From Robertkochia marina (GTDB lineage: Bacteria > Bacteroidota > Bacteroidia > Flavobacteriales > Flavobacteriaceae), in assembly GCF_004799345.1 (NCBI RefSeq), contig NZ_SSMC01000001.1, forward strand, positions 434,001 to 498,000: DNA of 64,000 nt. The letters are read 5' to 3'. The translations under genes were made by a program, and so were the position numbers. Under the pieces are notes generated by a model. It was given only the letters and a program-made list of their open reading frames with translations, made no database searches and was not told the DNA's origin. How positions within the stretch are numbered: position 1 is the stretch's first letter; every line of letters begins with the position of its first letter. Of this stretch, positions 1-9,977 are shown in pieces.

Positions 1-258
1 GTGATCAGCGACCTGTCTGATCTGCGCAATGTTTATTATGATATTCTTGTATTTTTCAGTCCTTCAGGAATTGAATCACTATTGAAGAATTTCCCTGATT
101 TTGAACAAAATGACACCCGGATCGCTGTATTTGGAAACACCACTCAAAAGGCAGCTAACGAAGCCGGACTCCGTATTGATATAGAAGCTCCAACCCCTGA
201 GTCTCCTTCCATGACCATGGCTTTGGAAAAATATATCGAAAAGGCAAACAGAAAATAA
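1..258 (+). CDS. hemD: Uroporphyrinogen-III synthase, C-terminal part (cut by window edge)
   Basis: The reading frame is open from the first base, so this is the 3' end of a longer gene. The 85 visible residues match the C-terminal half of HemD, which closes and isomerises hydroxymethylbilane to uroporphyrinogen III in haem synthesis. Visible landmarks are FFSPSGIESL near residue 18, the IAVFGNTTQKAANEAG stretch near residue 41 (the usual 'is the cutoff time to call the next tag' position where HemD has a G-x-T-A/T motif), and a terminal PSMTMALEKYI helix. The GTG at base 1 is an in-frame internal codon rather than a credible start, because a full protein is about 220-250 residues. A strong terminator follows 26 bp after the stop. 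Confidence 0.75.
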   Translation: MISDLSDLRNVYYDILVFFSPSGIESLLKNFPDFEQNDTRIAVFGNTTQKAANEAGLRIDIEAPTPESPSMTMALEKYIEKANRK

Positions 259-283
259 GAGATCAGGATCTATAAAAACTAAA

Positions 284-316
284 AATCCTCCGGAGATGTT
301 CCGGAGGATTTTTTTT
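284..316 (+). terminator. Rho-independent terminator of the hemD transcript
   Basis: An 11-bp perfect stem (AATCCTCCGGA / TCCGGAGGATT) with a 5-nt loop is followed directly by a run of T. It lies just after the hemD stop and points the same way. Confidence 0.85.
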
Positions 317-328
317 ATGAACTTAATT

Positions 329-359
329 AAAAAGAAAAGGCGGGTATATTACCCGCCTT
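329..359 (-). terminator. Rho-independent terminator of pckA
   Basis: On the minus strand an 8-bp GC-rich stem (GGCGGGTA / TACCCGCC) is followed by TTTTCTTTTT. It lies 24 bp beyond the pckA stop, so it and the hemD terminator sit back to back between convergent genes. Confidence 0.8.
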
Positions 360-382
360 CATGTATTATCACAGTCCGACAC

Positions 383-1993
383 TTAAACCAAAGGTCCTCC
401 TGCTTTGATCTCATCGTTGGCAAATTCCTCAAACTTTTTAAAGTTTTCTTTAAAGGCATTGGCCAATTCATGGGCTTTTTTATAATAAGCTTCATCATTA
501 TTCCAGGTCTGCCTTGGACTCAGTACTTCTGTAGGAACACCGGGGCAGGTTCTTGGCTGAGCCACTCCGAACACAGAGTGAATATGATACTCTTCTTTGG
601 TAATCTCATTACCAAGAGCACCTTTCATAGCGGCTGTGATCATTGCACGTGTATACTTCAGCTTCATACGACTTCCAACACCATAAGGTCCGCCGGTCCA
701 TCCTGTATTGATCAACCAGACATTTACACCGGCCTCCCGCATTTTAGCGCTGAGCATTTCGGCATAACGGGTTGGGTGCAATGGCATGAACGGAGCACCG
801 AAACAAGCAGAGAATGATGGCAATGGCTCATCAACACCGGCTTCTGTTCCGGCTACCTTGGCTGTATAACCACTTATAAAATGATAGGCTGCCTGTCCGG
901 GAGTCAACTTGGAAATAGGAGGAAGTACACCAAAAGCATCAGCTGTCAAAAAGAAGATATTTTTAGGATTCTTCCCGATCGATGGCTGCTGAATGTTATC
1001 AATATGATAGATCGGATAACTCACCCTTGTATTCTGGGTAATACTGGTATCGGAAAAGTCTACATTCCCCGCCTCATCCATGATCACATTCTCGAGGATA
1101 GCCCCCTTCTTAATAGCTCCGAAGATCTCGGGCTCACTTTCTGCACTCAGATTAATTACCTTGGCATAACATCCGCCCTCAAAATTAAAGACCGTGTTCT
1201 CACTGGTCCACCCGTGCTCATCATCACCGATCAATTTTCTGTTCGGATCTGCTGATAAGGTGGTTTTCCCCGTACCGGATAGCCCGAAAAAGATAGAAGT
1301 ATCACCCTCTTCCCCTACATTGGCACTACAGTGCATTGGAAGCGCATCCTTAAACACCGGCAATTCAAAATTCAAAGCTGAAAAAATTCCTTTTTTAATC
1401 TCTCCGGTATATCCGGTACCACCCACCAAGGCAATCTTTTTCTTAAAGTTCAGGATGGCAAAATTGTGCTGTCGTGTCCCATCGATCTCAGGGTCGGCCA
1501 TAAAGCCCGGAGCGTTGATCACTGTCCAGTCGGGAGCAAAGTCTTTAAGCTCATCAGCTTCAGGTCGAATAAACATATTGTAAGCAAACAGGTTGCTCCA
1601 GGGGTATTCATTGATCACCCTGATCCCTGTCTTATAATTTTCATCTGCACAGGCAAAGCAGTCACGCACATAGATCTCCTTATCATCTAAATAAGAAATC
1701 ACCTTGTTATATAAGGCATCAAATTTATCAGCCTCAAAAGGGATATTAATATTACCCCACCATACGCGGTCTTTGGTGATCTCATCTTTTACAATAAAAC
1801 GGTCTTTTGGAGATCGTCCGGTAAACTCGCCGGTATTTATAGCCAGCGCCCCTGAAGAAGCCTCCTTCCCCATCCTCTTTTCCAGTGTGATCTCATGTAA
1901 TTTACCAGGATCCAACTGGTAATTCACTTTCGCATTATTAATTCCGTATTCCTTCAAGGAAATCGTCTTCGTAACCAAGGCCTTGTCAACCAT
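383..1993 (-). CDS. pckA: ATP-dependent phosphoenolpyruvate carboxykinase
   Basis: PckA converts oxaloacetate and ATP to phosphoenolpyruvate, CO2 and ADP, the first committed step of gluconeogenesis in the cytosol. The 536-residue product has the normal length of the ATP-type enzyme. It shows the substrate-binding TGRSPKDR (residues 58-65), the YTGEIKKGIF segment (195-204), the P-loop GLSGTGKTT (237-245) and the metal-binding GDDEHGW (256-262). All expected catalytic segments are present. The start is the first ATG of the frame and the N-terminus looks normal. It is a single-gene transcript ending at its own terminator, convergent with hemD. Confidence 0.97.
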   Translation of the reverse strand: MVDKALVTKTISLKEYGINNAKVNYQLDPGKLHEITLEKRMGKEASSGALAINTGEFTGRSPKDRFIVKDEITKDRVWWGNINIPFEADKFDALYNKVISYLDDKEIYVRDCFACADENYKTGIRVINEYPWSNLFAYNMFIRPEADELKDFAPDWTVINAPGFMADPEIDGTRQHNFAILNFKKKIALVGGTGYTGEIKKGIFSALNFELPVFKDALPMHCSANVGEEGDTSIFFGLSGTGKTTLSADPNRKLIGDDEHGWTSENTVFNFEGGCYAKVINLSAESEPEIFGAIKKGAILENVIMDEAGNVDFSDTSITQNTRVSYPIYHIDNIQQPSIGKNPKNIFFLTADAFGVLPPISKLTPGQAAYHFISGYTAKVAGTEAGVDEPLPSFSACFGAPFMPLHPTRYAEMLSAKMREAGVNVWLINTGWTGGPYGVGSRMKLKYTRAMITAAMKGALGNEITKEEYHIHSVFGVAQPRTCPGVPTEVLSPRQTWNNDEAYYKKAHELANAFKENFKKFEEFANDEIKAGGPLV

Positions 1994-2066
1994 AGTACTA
2001 TTAGTTTAATGGATTATTGATGGGTCAAAAATATGAAAATCTCCAGTACTACAACGTTTGAGGCTG

Positions 2067-2453
2067 TTATTTTTCCCAATTAAAAAGATAAAATACAAGT
2101 AAGCCCCAGGCAACGATCAAAAGGGTTCCTCCGAGAGGGGTCACAAAACCGATCTTTCGAAAATCAAAAGCCGTAAGACTATTGGATGCCAGCAGGTAAA
2201 TCGACCCTGAAAACAATATCACCCCAATAAGAACCAGATAGAAAATGGTTGTTTTTGCCGAAATTGACAATTGCGAAAGATTGGCCACCACCATTAAGAA
2301 TAGTGCGTGATAGATCTGATATTTAACCCCTGTTTCAAATGTTTTCAAGGCCTCTGCCTCCAACAGGTTTTTAAGCGCATGAGCCCCAAAGGCACCCAGA
2401 ATAACAGCCAGACCGCCAAATAAGGCTCCGGTTATTAACATTGTTTTGACCAT
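2067..2453 (-). CDS. DUF423 family small membrane protein
   Basis: The 128-residue protein matches DUF423 (YgdD-like) membrane proteins, whose biochemical role is unknown. The N-terminal signature GALFGGLAVILGAFGAHAL (residues 9-27) and the ETGVKYQIYHAL segment (residues 40-51) are characteristic. Four hydrophobic helices cover most of the chain. It is divergent from the saccharopine dehydrogenase-like gene, with 69 bp between the two starts. No function is assigned. Confidence 0.85.
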   Translation of the reverse strand: MVKTMLITGALFGGLAVILGAFGAHALKNLLEAEALKTFETGVKYQIYHALFLMVVANLSQLSISAKTTIFYLVLIGVILFSGSIYLLASNSLTAFDFRKIGFVTPLGGTLLIVAWGLLVFYLFNWEK

Positions 2454-2522
2454 ATTAAATAGTGTTTTGAATTGTTATAGAATTAACATTTTAATACATT
2501 CGTGTTAAATTAACCAAACACC

Positions 2523-3893
2523 ATGAGCAAAATCTTAATTGTTGGCGCCGGAAAGTCAACCTCCTATCTTATCCCTTACTTGCTTGAAAAGAGCAACGAT
2601 ATTGACCTGCACATTACTATTGCAGACATCAACCTCAACAATGCTCAGCAAGCCTGTTCAGGACACCACAAATGTACCGCAGTAAAATTAGATATTTTTA
2701 AGCAGGAAGAACGAACCGACATCATCAGCAAGCATGACCTGATCATTTCCATGCTTCCGGCCAGCATGCATATCAATATTGCCAGAGATTGCTTATCACT
2801 GGGTAAACATATGGTTACCGCCTCTTACGTAAGCAATGAAATGGAGGCCCTGGACCAGGAGGTCAAAGACAAAGGACTCTTGTTTATGAATGAAATTGGC
2901 GTAGACCCGGGCATTGACCATATGAGCGCCATGCAAGTGCTGGACGGCATTCGGGAGCAGGGTGGAAAAATACTCATGTTTGAATCATTTACAGGAGGTC
3001 TTGTAGCCCCGGAAAGCGACAACAACCTTTGGAATTACAAGTTTACCTGGAACCCCAGAAACGTAGTAGTAGCCGGGCAGGGGGGAGTTGCTAAATTCAT
3101 ACAGGAAGGCAAGTACAAGTACATACCCTACCACAAACTCTTCAGAAGAACCGAATTCATGGACATCGAGAACTACGGTAGGTTTGAAGGCTATGCCAAC
3201 CGGGATTCTCTTAAATACAGAAATGCTTACGGACTGAACGATGTACTCACCCTTTACCGTGGTACCATGCGTCGTGTAGGCTTTTCTCGTGCCTGGAATA
3301 TGTTCGTACAACTGGGAATGACAGACGACAGCTTTATACTTGAAGGATCTGAGAACATGACCTACAGGGAGTTCGTCAACGCCTTTCTACCCTACTCACC
3401 TACCGACAGCATAGAGCTCAAACTTCGTCATTACCTGAAGATCGACCAGGATGACATCATGTGGGAGAAAGTTGTAGACCTCGATCTGTTCAGCGCCACT
3501 AAAGTGATCGGAATACCCAATGCCACTCCGGCCCAGGCCTTACAAAAGATCCTGGAGGAGGCCTGGACCCTGAGCCCTGAAGATAAGGATATGATCGTCA
3601 TGTATCATAAATTCGGCTATGAACTCAACGGGGTAAAAAAGCAACTTGATGCCCATATGGTGGTTACAGGACAGGATCAACGATACACAGCCATGTCAAA
3701 AACCGTAGGACTTCCGGTGGGAATGGCAGCCTTAAACATATTGAAAGGCAACTTTAAACTTACCGGAGTCCGCATTCCGATCCATAAGGAGATCTATGAC
3801 CCCATTCTAAAAGAACTGGAATCATACGATATCTTATTTAATGAAATAGAAAAGCCCTATTTAGGTTACAATCCGGATGTTGTAGCCGGATAA
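2523..3893 (+). CDS. Saccharopine dehydrogenase family protein (Lys9-like)
   Basis: The 456-residue protein begins with a Rossmann motif (ILIVGAGKSTSYLIPYL) and an acidic residue after beta-2 (IADINL, near residue 38), as in NAD(P)-dependent saccharopine reductases. The central MNEIGVDPGIDHMSAM segment and the C-terminal GLPVGMAAL are typical of the family. Members interconvert saccharopine with glutamate plus aminoadipate semialdehyde or lysine, so a part in lysine metabolism is plausible but not shown. An Lrp/AsnC regulator follows after 72 bp on the same strand, which fits an amino-acid pathway. The ATG start gives a normal N-terminus right at the Rossmann strand. Confidence 0.88.
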   Translation: MSKILIVGAGKSTSYLIPYLLEKSNDIDLHITIADINLNNAQQACSGHHKCTAVKLDIFKQEERTDIISKHDLIISMLPASMHINIARDCLSLGKHMVTASYVSNEMEALDQEVKDKGLLFMNEIGVDPGIDHMSAMQVLDGIREQGGKILMFESFTGGLVAPESDNNLWNYKFTWNPRNVVVAGQGGVAKFIQEGKYKYIPYHKLFRRTEFMDIENYGRFEGYANRDSLKYRNAYGLNDVLTLYRGTMRRVGFSRAWNMFVQLGMTDDSFILEGSENMTYREFVNAFLPYSPTDSIELKLRHYLKIDQDDIMWEKVVDLDLFSATKVIGIPNATPAQALQKILEEAWTLSPEDKDMIVMYHKFGYELNGVKKQLDAHMVVTGQDQRYTAMSKTVGLPVGMAALNILKGNFKLTGVRIPIHKEIYDPILKELESYDILFNEIEKPYLGYNPDVVAG

Positions 3894-3965
3894 GGTTTTC
3901 ATTTTTTTATAAAAATCTCCTTTATACCCTATATTTACCAAAGAGAAACCATGTGAACAGCACTT

Positions 3966-4436
3966 ATGAAAATACATGAAGACAAGGTAGCTATAGATGG
4001 TATAGACAAGGAGATATTAAGGCATTTAATGGAGGACGCCCGGAAGCCCATCCTGGAGATCGGGAGAAAACTGGGCATTTCGGGAGCTGCCATCCATCAG
4101 CGACTACGTAAGTTGGAAGCCAGCGGACTTATCACAGGATCAAAATTTGTGATCAACCCGAGAATCCTGGGATACACCACCATGGCCTTTGTTGGCATTT
4201 ACCTTGACAAAGCCATGAGAAATCCTGATGCCGTCAATCAATTACGAAAGATACCCGAAGTTCTGGAGTGTCATTACACCACAGGAAACTGGTCGATACT
4301 CATCAAACTGCTTTGCCGGGACAACGAGCATTTAATGCAGTTACTGAATGCCGAAATCCAGGCCATTGAGGGTGTCAGCAGAACGGAAACCTTTATCTCG
4401 TTGAACCAACAGATCGATCGGCAGATTAGTTTATGA
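3966..4436 (+). CDS. Lrp/AsnC family transcriptional regulator
   Basis: The 156-residue protein has the standard Lrp layout: an N-terminal winged helix-turn-helix (IDKEILRHLMEDARKP then GISGAAIHQRLRKLEASGLI, residues about 13-58) and a C-terminal ligand-binding RAM domain (VGIYLDKA to the end). Such regulators bind amino acids and control amino-acid metabolism. A TATATTTA box at 3930-3937 could be its own promoter, so it may be only partly coupled to the saccharopine dehydrogenase-like gene before it. That neighbour is the most likely target, by position only. Confidence 0.9.
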   Translation: MKIHEDKVAIDGIDKEILRHLMEDARKPILEIGRKLGISGAAIHQRLRKLEASGLITGSKFVINPRILGYTTMAFVGIYLDKAMRNPDAVNQLRKIPEVLECHYTTGNWSILIKLLCRDNEHLMQLLNAEIQAIEGVSRTETFISLNQQIDRQISL

Positions 4437-4636
4437 GGGATGTAGGTCGGGAGTTTGAGGGACGAGTTTGAGGAACTAGTTTGAGGGGCGAGTTTGAGCG
4501 TCGAGCTTAACTCGCAGCAAACAACCCTGCCTTTCGATAGACAGGCTTGAGTTCGAATCGTCTTCGCGATGACCTGCTTTGCAGGTCAGTGGCGATCTCC
4601 TGTTCCGGCCGTTTCAAACTGTATAACCGTATAACG
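4437..4636. repeat. Intergenic repeat patch: four ~13-bp GAGTTTGAGG-type units plus a hairpin
   Basis: After the lrp stop, four degenerate units built on GAGTTTGAGG begin near 4451, 4464, 4478 and 4490. They are followed by a perfect hairpin at 4571-4587 (GACCTGC, loop TTT, GCAGGTC). No plausible coding frame is present. The same GAGTTTG double motif recurs at 48395-48414, so this looks like a dispersed repeat of the genome. The GTTCGAATC at 4551 resembles a tRNA T-loop but has no matching stems. Confidence 0.6.
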
Positions 4637-4665
4637 AAAAAAAGACAGCCTAAGCTGTCTTTTTT
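4637..4665. terminator. Bidirectional rho-independent terminator
   Basis: A 6-bp stem (GACAGC / GCTGTC, loop CTAA) is flanked by a run of A on the left and a run of T on the right, so it can end transcription from either side. It lies between lrp (plus) and the peptidase gene (minus). Confidence 0.8.
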
Positions 4666-4681
4666 ATTACACTGTGTTTCT

Positions 4682-5374
4682 TTAATCTCTTCCGCCAAAG
4701 ACCTGCAAGGCAAAATAAGCCAGGGTGGCTAACGACCCTACTGCAGCAACCACGTAGGTTCTCGCCGCCCACTTAAGAGAGTCTTCAGCTCCTTTCAATT
4801 CGGTTTGAGTTACCATGTTCCTGTTCTTAAGCCATGCCAAGGCTCTGTTACTGGCATCGTATTCCACCGGAAGGGTGATAAAACTAAACAGGGTACCCAT
4901 GGCAAACATTATAAGGCCAATAACGGCAATGGTATATCCTAAAGAAGTGGAGGCTGCCAAAACGAGCCCACCAAAGATCACCCAAACAGACATTCCGGAG
5001 GCTACACTAACCACAGGAACCAGTTTAGACCTCATCTGCAACCACTCATAGCCTTTTGCATGCTGAACCGCGTGACCGCATTCGTGAGCCGCTACAGCTG
5101 CAGCAGCAGCATTACGCTGACTATATACGCCTTCACTTAGATTAACTGTTTTCTTTGCAGGGTTATAATGGTCGGAAAGCATTCCCGGGGTAGACACCAC
5201 CTGAACATCATGAATACCATGATCGCTTAGCATTTTTCTGGCTATTTCAGCGCCACTCATTCCATTTTGAAGGTGAACTTTAGAGTAATGCTTAAACTTA
5301 TTCTTCAGGGTAGAGCTAACCAGCATACTAACCAGAGAGATCACTCCAATTAAGATCCAATAGGTCATAATCAA
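4682..5374 (-). CDS. Membrane-bound zinc metallopeptidase (YugP-like)
   Basis: The 230-residue protein has the zinc-peptidase motif HECGH at residues 97-101 and a downstream glutamate in VEYDAS (about residue 171) that can serve as third zinc ligand. A hydrophobic helix at residues 4-20, two more at about 120-170 and one near the C-terminus place it in the inner membrane. The sequence before the active site (GMLSDHYNPAKKTVNLSEGVY) is typical of the YugP/DUF-type neutral zinc metallopeptidases. Its substrate is unknown. It stands alone between a terminator and the ald gene. Confidence 0.88.
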   Translation of the reverse strand: MIMTYWILIGVISLVSMLVSSTLKNKFKHYSKVHLQNGMSGAEIARKMLSDHGIHDVQVVSTPGMLSDHYNPAKKTVNLSEGVYSQRNAAAAAVAAHECGHAVQHAKGYEWLQMRSKLVPVVSVASGMSVWVIFGGLVLAASTSLGYTIAVIGLIMFAMGTLFSFITLPVEYDASNRALAWLKNRNMVTQTELKGAEDSLKWAARTYVVAAVGSLATLAYFALQVFGGRD

Positions 5375-5463
5375 CTATTTTTAGACGTTAAAAGTAGTAA
5401 TACCTCAGCAAAAATCCAGCCAATATTTACTGACAGGTCGCTTTGACAGCTTCCTGATACCCG

Positions 5464-6564
5464 TTATACCATGGTTTCATTCCAACCAAAGGCCTCACTG
5501 ATACCCTGATAAGTAAGCTCTCCGTGCAATACATTAAGACCTTTTGCCAGGCCGGCATCTTCTGCACAGGCTTTTTCCCAACCTTGATCAGCCAGCTTGA
5601 GTACATAAGGCAGGGTCACATTGGTAAGCGCCACCGTTGATGTATAGGGCACAGCCCCCGGCATATTGGCTACACAGTAATGCACCACATCGTCTATAAT
5701 ATAGATCGGATCCTGATGGGTTGTCGGCCTGGAGGTTTCAACACATCCTCCCTGATCAACAGCCACGTCAACGATCACTGCTCCGGGATGCATATCTTTA
5801 AGCATATCACGAGTGATCAGGTTGGGTGCCTTACCGCCCCTAATGAGCACTCCGCCCACAATCAGATCATGGGTCTTTATATGTTTCCTGATATTGTATT
5901 CATTAGAATATTCTGTAACAACATGCGGAGGCATCACATCATTCACATAGCGTAATCGCTTCATATTAACATCGAGAATAGTAACATGTGCCCCTAAACC
6001 TGCTGCCATTTTTGCCGCCTGAACACCCACAACACCGGCACCAAGCACCAGGACCTTTCCGGGTGCCACCCCGGGAACACCCCCAAGCAACACACCCCGG
6101 CCCTTGATAGGTTTTTCCAGGTATTTGGCACCTTGCTGAATAGCCATCCTTCCGGCCACCTCAGACATAGGGGTCAGCAAAGGGAGGCTTCCGTCTTTAT
6201 CTTCAACCGTTTCATAGGCGATACAAACCGATCCGCTATCTAACATGGCACGTGTGAGAGCCTCACTGGAGGCAAAATGGAAATATGTAAATACTACCTG
6301 GTTGGGTTTTACGAGGGGGTACTCCTGCTCGATCGGTTCTTTAACCTTCACGATCATTTCAGCTTTCTGATACACCTCCTCCAGGGAGGCCGCAATTTCT
6401 GCTCCTACCATTTTATAGTCCTGATCAGAAAATCCGCTTCCGATCCCGGCAGTTGATTGCACAAAAACCCGGTGACCGTTCTTCACCAATTCGAAAACAC
6501 CGGCAGGGGTCATCCCCACCCGACTTTCATTGTTTTTAATTTCTTTGGGTACACCTATAACCAT
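5464..6564 (-). CDS. ald: Alanine dehydrogenase
   Basis: Ald reversibly deaminates L-alanine to pyruvate with NAD. The 366-residue length is normal. Known active-site residues fall at the family positions: Arg15 (ESRVG), Lys75 (KVKEP) and His96 (YFHFAS). The NAD-binding VLGAGVVG occupies 173-180, with the ribose-binding Asp198 in ILDVN. A transhydrogenase alpha subunit, the main alternative, lacks this lysine-histidine context and is longer. It is transcribed alone on the minus strand. Confidence 0.95.
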   Translation of the reverse strand: MVIGVPKEIKNNESRVGMTPAGVFELVKNGHRVFVQSTAGIGSGFSDQDYKMVGAEIAASLEEVYQKAEMIVKVKEPIEQEYPLVKPNQVVFTYFHFASSEALTRAMLDSGSVCIAYETVEDKDGSLPLLTPMSEVAGRMAIQQGAKYLEKPIKGRGVLLGGVPGVAPGKVLVLGAGVVGVQAAKMAAGLGAHVTILDVNMKRLRYVNDVMPPHVVTEYSNEYNIRKHIKTHDLIVGGVLIRGGKAPNLITRDMLKDMHPGAVIVDVAVDQGGCVETSRPTTHQDPIYIIDDVVHYCVANMPGAVPYTSTVALTNVTLPYVLKLADQGWEKACAEDAGLAKGLNVLHGELTYQGISEAFGWNETMV

Positions 6565-6660
6565 GATAGCAGTATTTAAAAGTTATAATTAAAAATCCTG
6601 CTTTCTGTTTGAATAAAAAAATAAAAGAGGGGTAAATCGAAAAAATTAGATGATTAAGCA

Positions 6661-6690
6661 ATAACACCCCTATTTTTTTAGGGGTGTTAT
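6661..6690 (-). terminator. Strong hairpin at the 3' end of leuS-SemiSWEET
   Basis: A perfect 12-bp stem (ATAACACCCCTA / TAGGGGTGTTAT) with a 6-nt loop lies directly after the SemiSWEET stop. On the minus strand no clear T tract follows, while a T-rich tract follows on the plus strand. It may stop transcription or protect the 3' end. Confidence 0.55.
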
Positions 6691-6693
6691 ATT

Positions 6694-6960
6694 TTATTTG
6701 TTGCTATATTTTACTTTTAACCCTAAAATAATAGCCACCAGAATTGCAGTAACACTATTTGCCAGGGTAACTGCCAGGCTCCCGATCATCAGACCATAGA
6801 CCAACCAAAGAATGACCCCGATAAAGAAGATCAGATACATGGTCAGGGAGATATCAGCAACCTTGCGGGTTTTAAAAATCTGCCAACATTGCGGCACAAA
6901 GGAAAGGGTTGTGAGGACAGCCGCTACTAAACCGATCACTTCTATCCCGTTAAACTCCAT
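6694..6960 (-). CDS. SemiSWEET family sugar transporter
   Basis: The 88-residue protein has three hydrophobic helices (about residues 7-24, 42-58 and 62-83) and the PQ-loop signature SFVPQCWQIFKTR at residues 21-33. This is the layout of bacterial SemiSWEETs, which work as dimers to move sugars across the inner membrane. Its ATG follows the leuS stop codon with no spacing, so it is translated from the leuS message. The co-transcription with a tRNA synthetase has no obvious logic and may reflect only shared expression. Confidence 0.85.
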   Translation of the reverse strand: MEFNGIEVIGLVAAVLTTLSFVPQCWQIFKTRKVADISLTMYLIFFIGVILWLVYGLMIGSLAVTLANSVTAILVAIILGLKVKYSNK

Positions 6961-9774
6961 CTATCCTACAATATTTACGATCTTCCCGGGCACAACAATA
7001 ACTTTTTTAGGCGTTCTTCCATCAAGCTGCTTAATAGTACGTTCATCTGAAAGTACGGCTTCTTCGATCTGATCTTTACTTAGGTCAAGCGAAAGTTCTT
7101 TTGTGAACCTCATCTTACCGTTAAAAGATACCGGGTACTCTTTAGTACTTTCTACCAGATGCTTCTCTTCAAAAACCGGGAAAGCAGCATAGGCTACCGA
7201 TTCCTGATGCCCTAATTGACTCCATAATTCTTCTGCGATATGAGGGGCATAAGGCGCTATCAAAACCACAAGCGGCTCTAAAATAGCACGACTGTGACAT
7301 TTCTGGGCACTCAATTCGTTTACACAGATCATAAAGGTAGACACACTGGTATTGAAAGAGAAATTCTCAATATCCTCCTCTACCTTTTTAATGGTCTTAT
7401 GTAGTGTTTTTAAATTGTCTGCTGTTGGCTCGTTATCGGTAACACATAGTGCTTCCTTATCAAAGTAGAGTTTCCAAAGTTTCTTCAGAAAATTATGAAC
7501 TCCGGTAATACCGGCCGTGTTCCATGGTTTTGCCTGCTCCAAAGGCCCCAGGAACATTTCGTACATCCTCAAAGTATCGGCACCATAATCACTGCAAATA
7601 TCATCAGGACTAACCACATTGTATTTTGACTTGGACATTTTTTCAACCTCTCGTCCAACGATGTATTTCCCTTCCTCCAATTCAAACTTGGCATCAGCAA
7701 ACTCAGGTCTCCAGGCTTTAAAGGCTTCCAGGTTCAATTCATCAGAGGCATTGACCATATTCACATCCACATGAATAGGCTGCACCTCCCGATCTCCTTT
7801 GAGGTTAGCAGAAACAAAAGTGTTTGAGTTTTCCAATCGGTAAACAAAAGCACTCGTACCCAGTATCATACCCTGATTGATCAGCTTTCGGGCGTACTCA
7901 TCAACGCTAATCAGTCCGAGATCATATAGGAATTTTTGCCAGAATCTGCTGTAAAGCAGGTGACCTGTGGCATGTTCACTTCCTCCAATATAGAGATCAA
8001 CATCCTGCCAGTAGTTAAGCGCCTCTTTAGAAGCGAACTCTTTTGTATTTCCGGCGTCCATATATCTGTTAAAATACCAGGAGCTTCCGGCCCAACCGGG
8101 CATGGTATTTAATTCGAGGGGAAATATCTTTTTATGGTCGATCTTATCATTTTCAACCACGGTATTCGTCTCAGTATCCCAGGCCCATTGGGAAGCATTT
8201 CCGAGAGGCGGCTCGCCTGTTTCTGTGGGCAGGTATTTCTCTACTTCCGGCAGCTCAATCGGCAGGTGTTCTGTCGCGATCATTTGCGGCATGCCGTCTA
8301 CATAGTACACCGGGAATGGTTCTCCCCAATATCGTTGACGGGAAAATACAGCATCACGTAGGCGGTAGTTGATCTTACCATACCCCTGACCGATCTTTTC
8401 CAGTTCTTCGATAACACATTGGGTAGCTTTTTTATACCCCATTCCGTTAATGAAATCTGAGTTGGCAATCACTGTATTTTCTTTATCAGCAAAGGCCTCT
8501 ACGCTCACGTCAACCCCTTCAAAAATGTTAGGGATCGGCAACCCAAAATGATTAGCAAAGTCGTGATCTCTTTGATCTCCGCAAGGCACTGCCATAACAG
8601 CCCCGGTACCATACCCCGCAAGCACATAATCTCCTATCCAGACAGGAACATCCTTTCCGGTAAACGGGTGCTCTGCATAGGCTCCGGTAAATACCCCGGA
8701 TATATTCTTTACATCGGCCATACGCTCCCTTTCACTTCTTCGGGATGTGGCTTCTACATAATCTTCTACAGCCTTTTTCTGTTCTTCAGTAGTGATTCTT
8801 GCCACCAGCTCATGCTCCGGAGCCAGGGTCATGAACGACACCCCAAAAATGGTATCAGGCCTGGTGGTAAACACATCGATCTGCGCATCGTGCCCCTTTA
8901 CTTTAAAGCTCACCTGTGCCCCGACAGATTTACCGATCCAGTTACGTTGTATATCTTTTAAAGCCTCCGGCCAATCTACCCTTTCAAGACCTTCAAGCAA
9001 GCGCTCGGCAAAGGCCGAGATGCGCATACTCCACTGGGTCATTTTTTTGCGAACCACCGGGTGACCACCACGCTCAGAAACACCATTTACGATCTCATCG
9101 TTGGCCAGTACCGTCCCCAAAGCCGGACACCAGTTTACCTCGGTATCAGCCAGGTAAGTAAGCCTGTACTTTAACAGTATCTTCTGTTGCTCCTTATTGC
9201 TGAATTTATTCCATTGGTCAGCACTGAATTCTTGAGTATCATCATCACATGCCGCATTGACATTTACATTACCTTCACTTTCGAAAATATTGATCAACTC
9301 CTGCACCGGTCTGCTCTTATCGGCATCGAGATCGTACCAGGCATTGAACAATTGAATGAATATCCATTGGGTCCATTTATAGAAGGAAGGATCTGAGGTT
9401 CTCACCTCACGGGTCCAGTCAAAAGAAAAACCGATCTTATCTAACTGCTCCCGGTATCTTGAAATATTGGCTTCGGTTGTAAGGGCAGGATGCTGCCCGG
9501 TTTGGATAGCATACTGTTCTGCAGGCAATCCAAAACTATCATACCCCATTGGGTGCAATACGTTAAACCCTTTATGACGCTTATAGCGGGCATAGATGTC
9601 AGAAGCGATATAACCCAGGGGGTGCCCCACATGCAATCCTGCTCCGGAGGGATAGGGGAACATGTCAAGCGCATAAAATTTGGGTTTATCAGAATGATTG
9701 GCCGCTTTAAAGGTACGGTTATCGGCCCAGTACTTTTGCCATTTGGCTTCGATCTCGTTAAAATTGTACTTCAT
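6961..9774 (-). CDS. leuS: Leucyl-tRNA synthetase
   Basis: LeuRS charges tRNA-Leu in the cytosol. The class I motifs are both visible: HVGH (residues 48-51) and KMSKS (about 712-716). The editing domain shows TTRPDTIFG and GTGAVMAVP followed by the conserved aspartate region. The frame extends 11 codons further upstream, but the start at 9774 is preferred because [16 protein letters not shown] is the normal LeuRS N-terminus. The 937-residue product is longer than the roughly 860 of E. coli. An acidic insert around residues 150-200 ([19 protein letters not shown]) before the zinc-like region accounts for part of this. Confidence 0.97.
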   Translation of the reverse strand: MKYNFNEIEAKWQKYWADNRTFKAANHSDKPKFYALDMFPYPSGAGLHVGHPLGYIASDIYARYKRHKGFNVLHPMGYDSFGLPAEQYAIQTGQHPALTTEANISRYREQLDKIGFSFDWTREVRTSDPSFYKWTQWIFIQLFNAWYDLDADKSRPVQELINIFESEGNVNVNAACDDDTQEFSADQWNKFSNKEQQKILLKYRLTYLADTEVNWCPALGTVLANDEIVNGVSERGGHPVVRKKMTQWSMRISAFAERLLEGLERVDWPEALKDIQRNWIGKSVGAQVSFKVKGHDAQIDVFTTRPDTIFGVSFMTLAPEHELVARITTEEQKKAVEDYVEATSRRSERERMADVKNISGVFTGAYAEHPFTGKDVPVWIGDYVLAGYGTGAVMAVPCGDQRDHDFANHFGLPIPNIFEGVDVSVEAFADKENTVIANSDFINGMGYKKATQCVIEELEKIGQGYGKINYRLRDAVFSRQRYWGEPFPVYYVDGMPQMIATEHLPIELPEVEKYLPTETGEPPLGNASQWAWDTETNTVVENDKIDHKKIFPLELNTMPGWAGSSWYFNRYMDAGNTKEFASKEALNYWQDVDLYIGGSEHATGHLLYSRFWQKFLYDLGLISVDEYARKLINQGMILGTSAFVYRLENSNTFVSANLKGDREVQPIHVDVNMVNASDELNLEAFKAWRPEFADAKFELEEGKYIVGREVEKMSKSKYNVVSPDDICSDYGADTLRMYEMFLGPLEQAKPWNTAGITGVHNFLKKLWKLYFDKEALCVTDNEPTADNLKTLHKTIKKVEEDIENFSFNTSVSTFMICVNELSAQKCHSRAILEPLVVLIAPYAPHIAEELWSQLGHQESVAYAAFPVFEEKHLVESTKEYPVSFNGKMRFTKELSLDLSKDQIEEAVLSDERTIKQLDGRTPKKVIVVPGKIVNIVG

Positions 9775-9977
9775 TACTTCTGTATACGTATTTCTAATGC
9801 AGGGCAAACCCTTGCTATCATTGCTTTTAATAATGGGGCAAAAATACGTTTATTGAGGGAAAGGTAAAAGTAAAAACCCGTGCAGTATTCGATGGAGCAC
9901 ATGTGGAATTGATGTTTTTTAATGCTAAATCGAGGAAGTGCGGAATTGTGAAATTGTCAGGTAGATCACATCGCATA

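Noticed and set aside
296-817. 173-codon plus-strand frame opposite pckA
   Set aside because: It runs over two terminators and antisense to a fully conserved enzyme gene. Its protein has no recognisable features.
4549-4600. tRNA remnant suggested by GTTCGAATC
   Set aside because: The bases on both sides do not pair as a T-stem and no other tRNA arm is present.
9775-9807. Upstream leuS start with 11 more residues
   Set aside because: The added [11 protein letters not shown] precedes the conserved [13 protein letters not shown] start and has no counterpart in the family.
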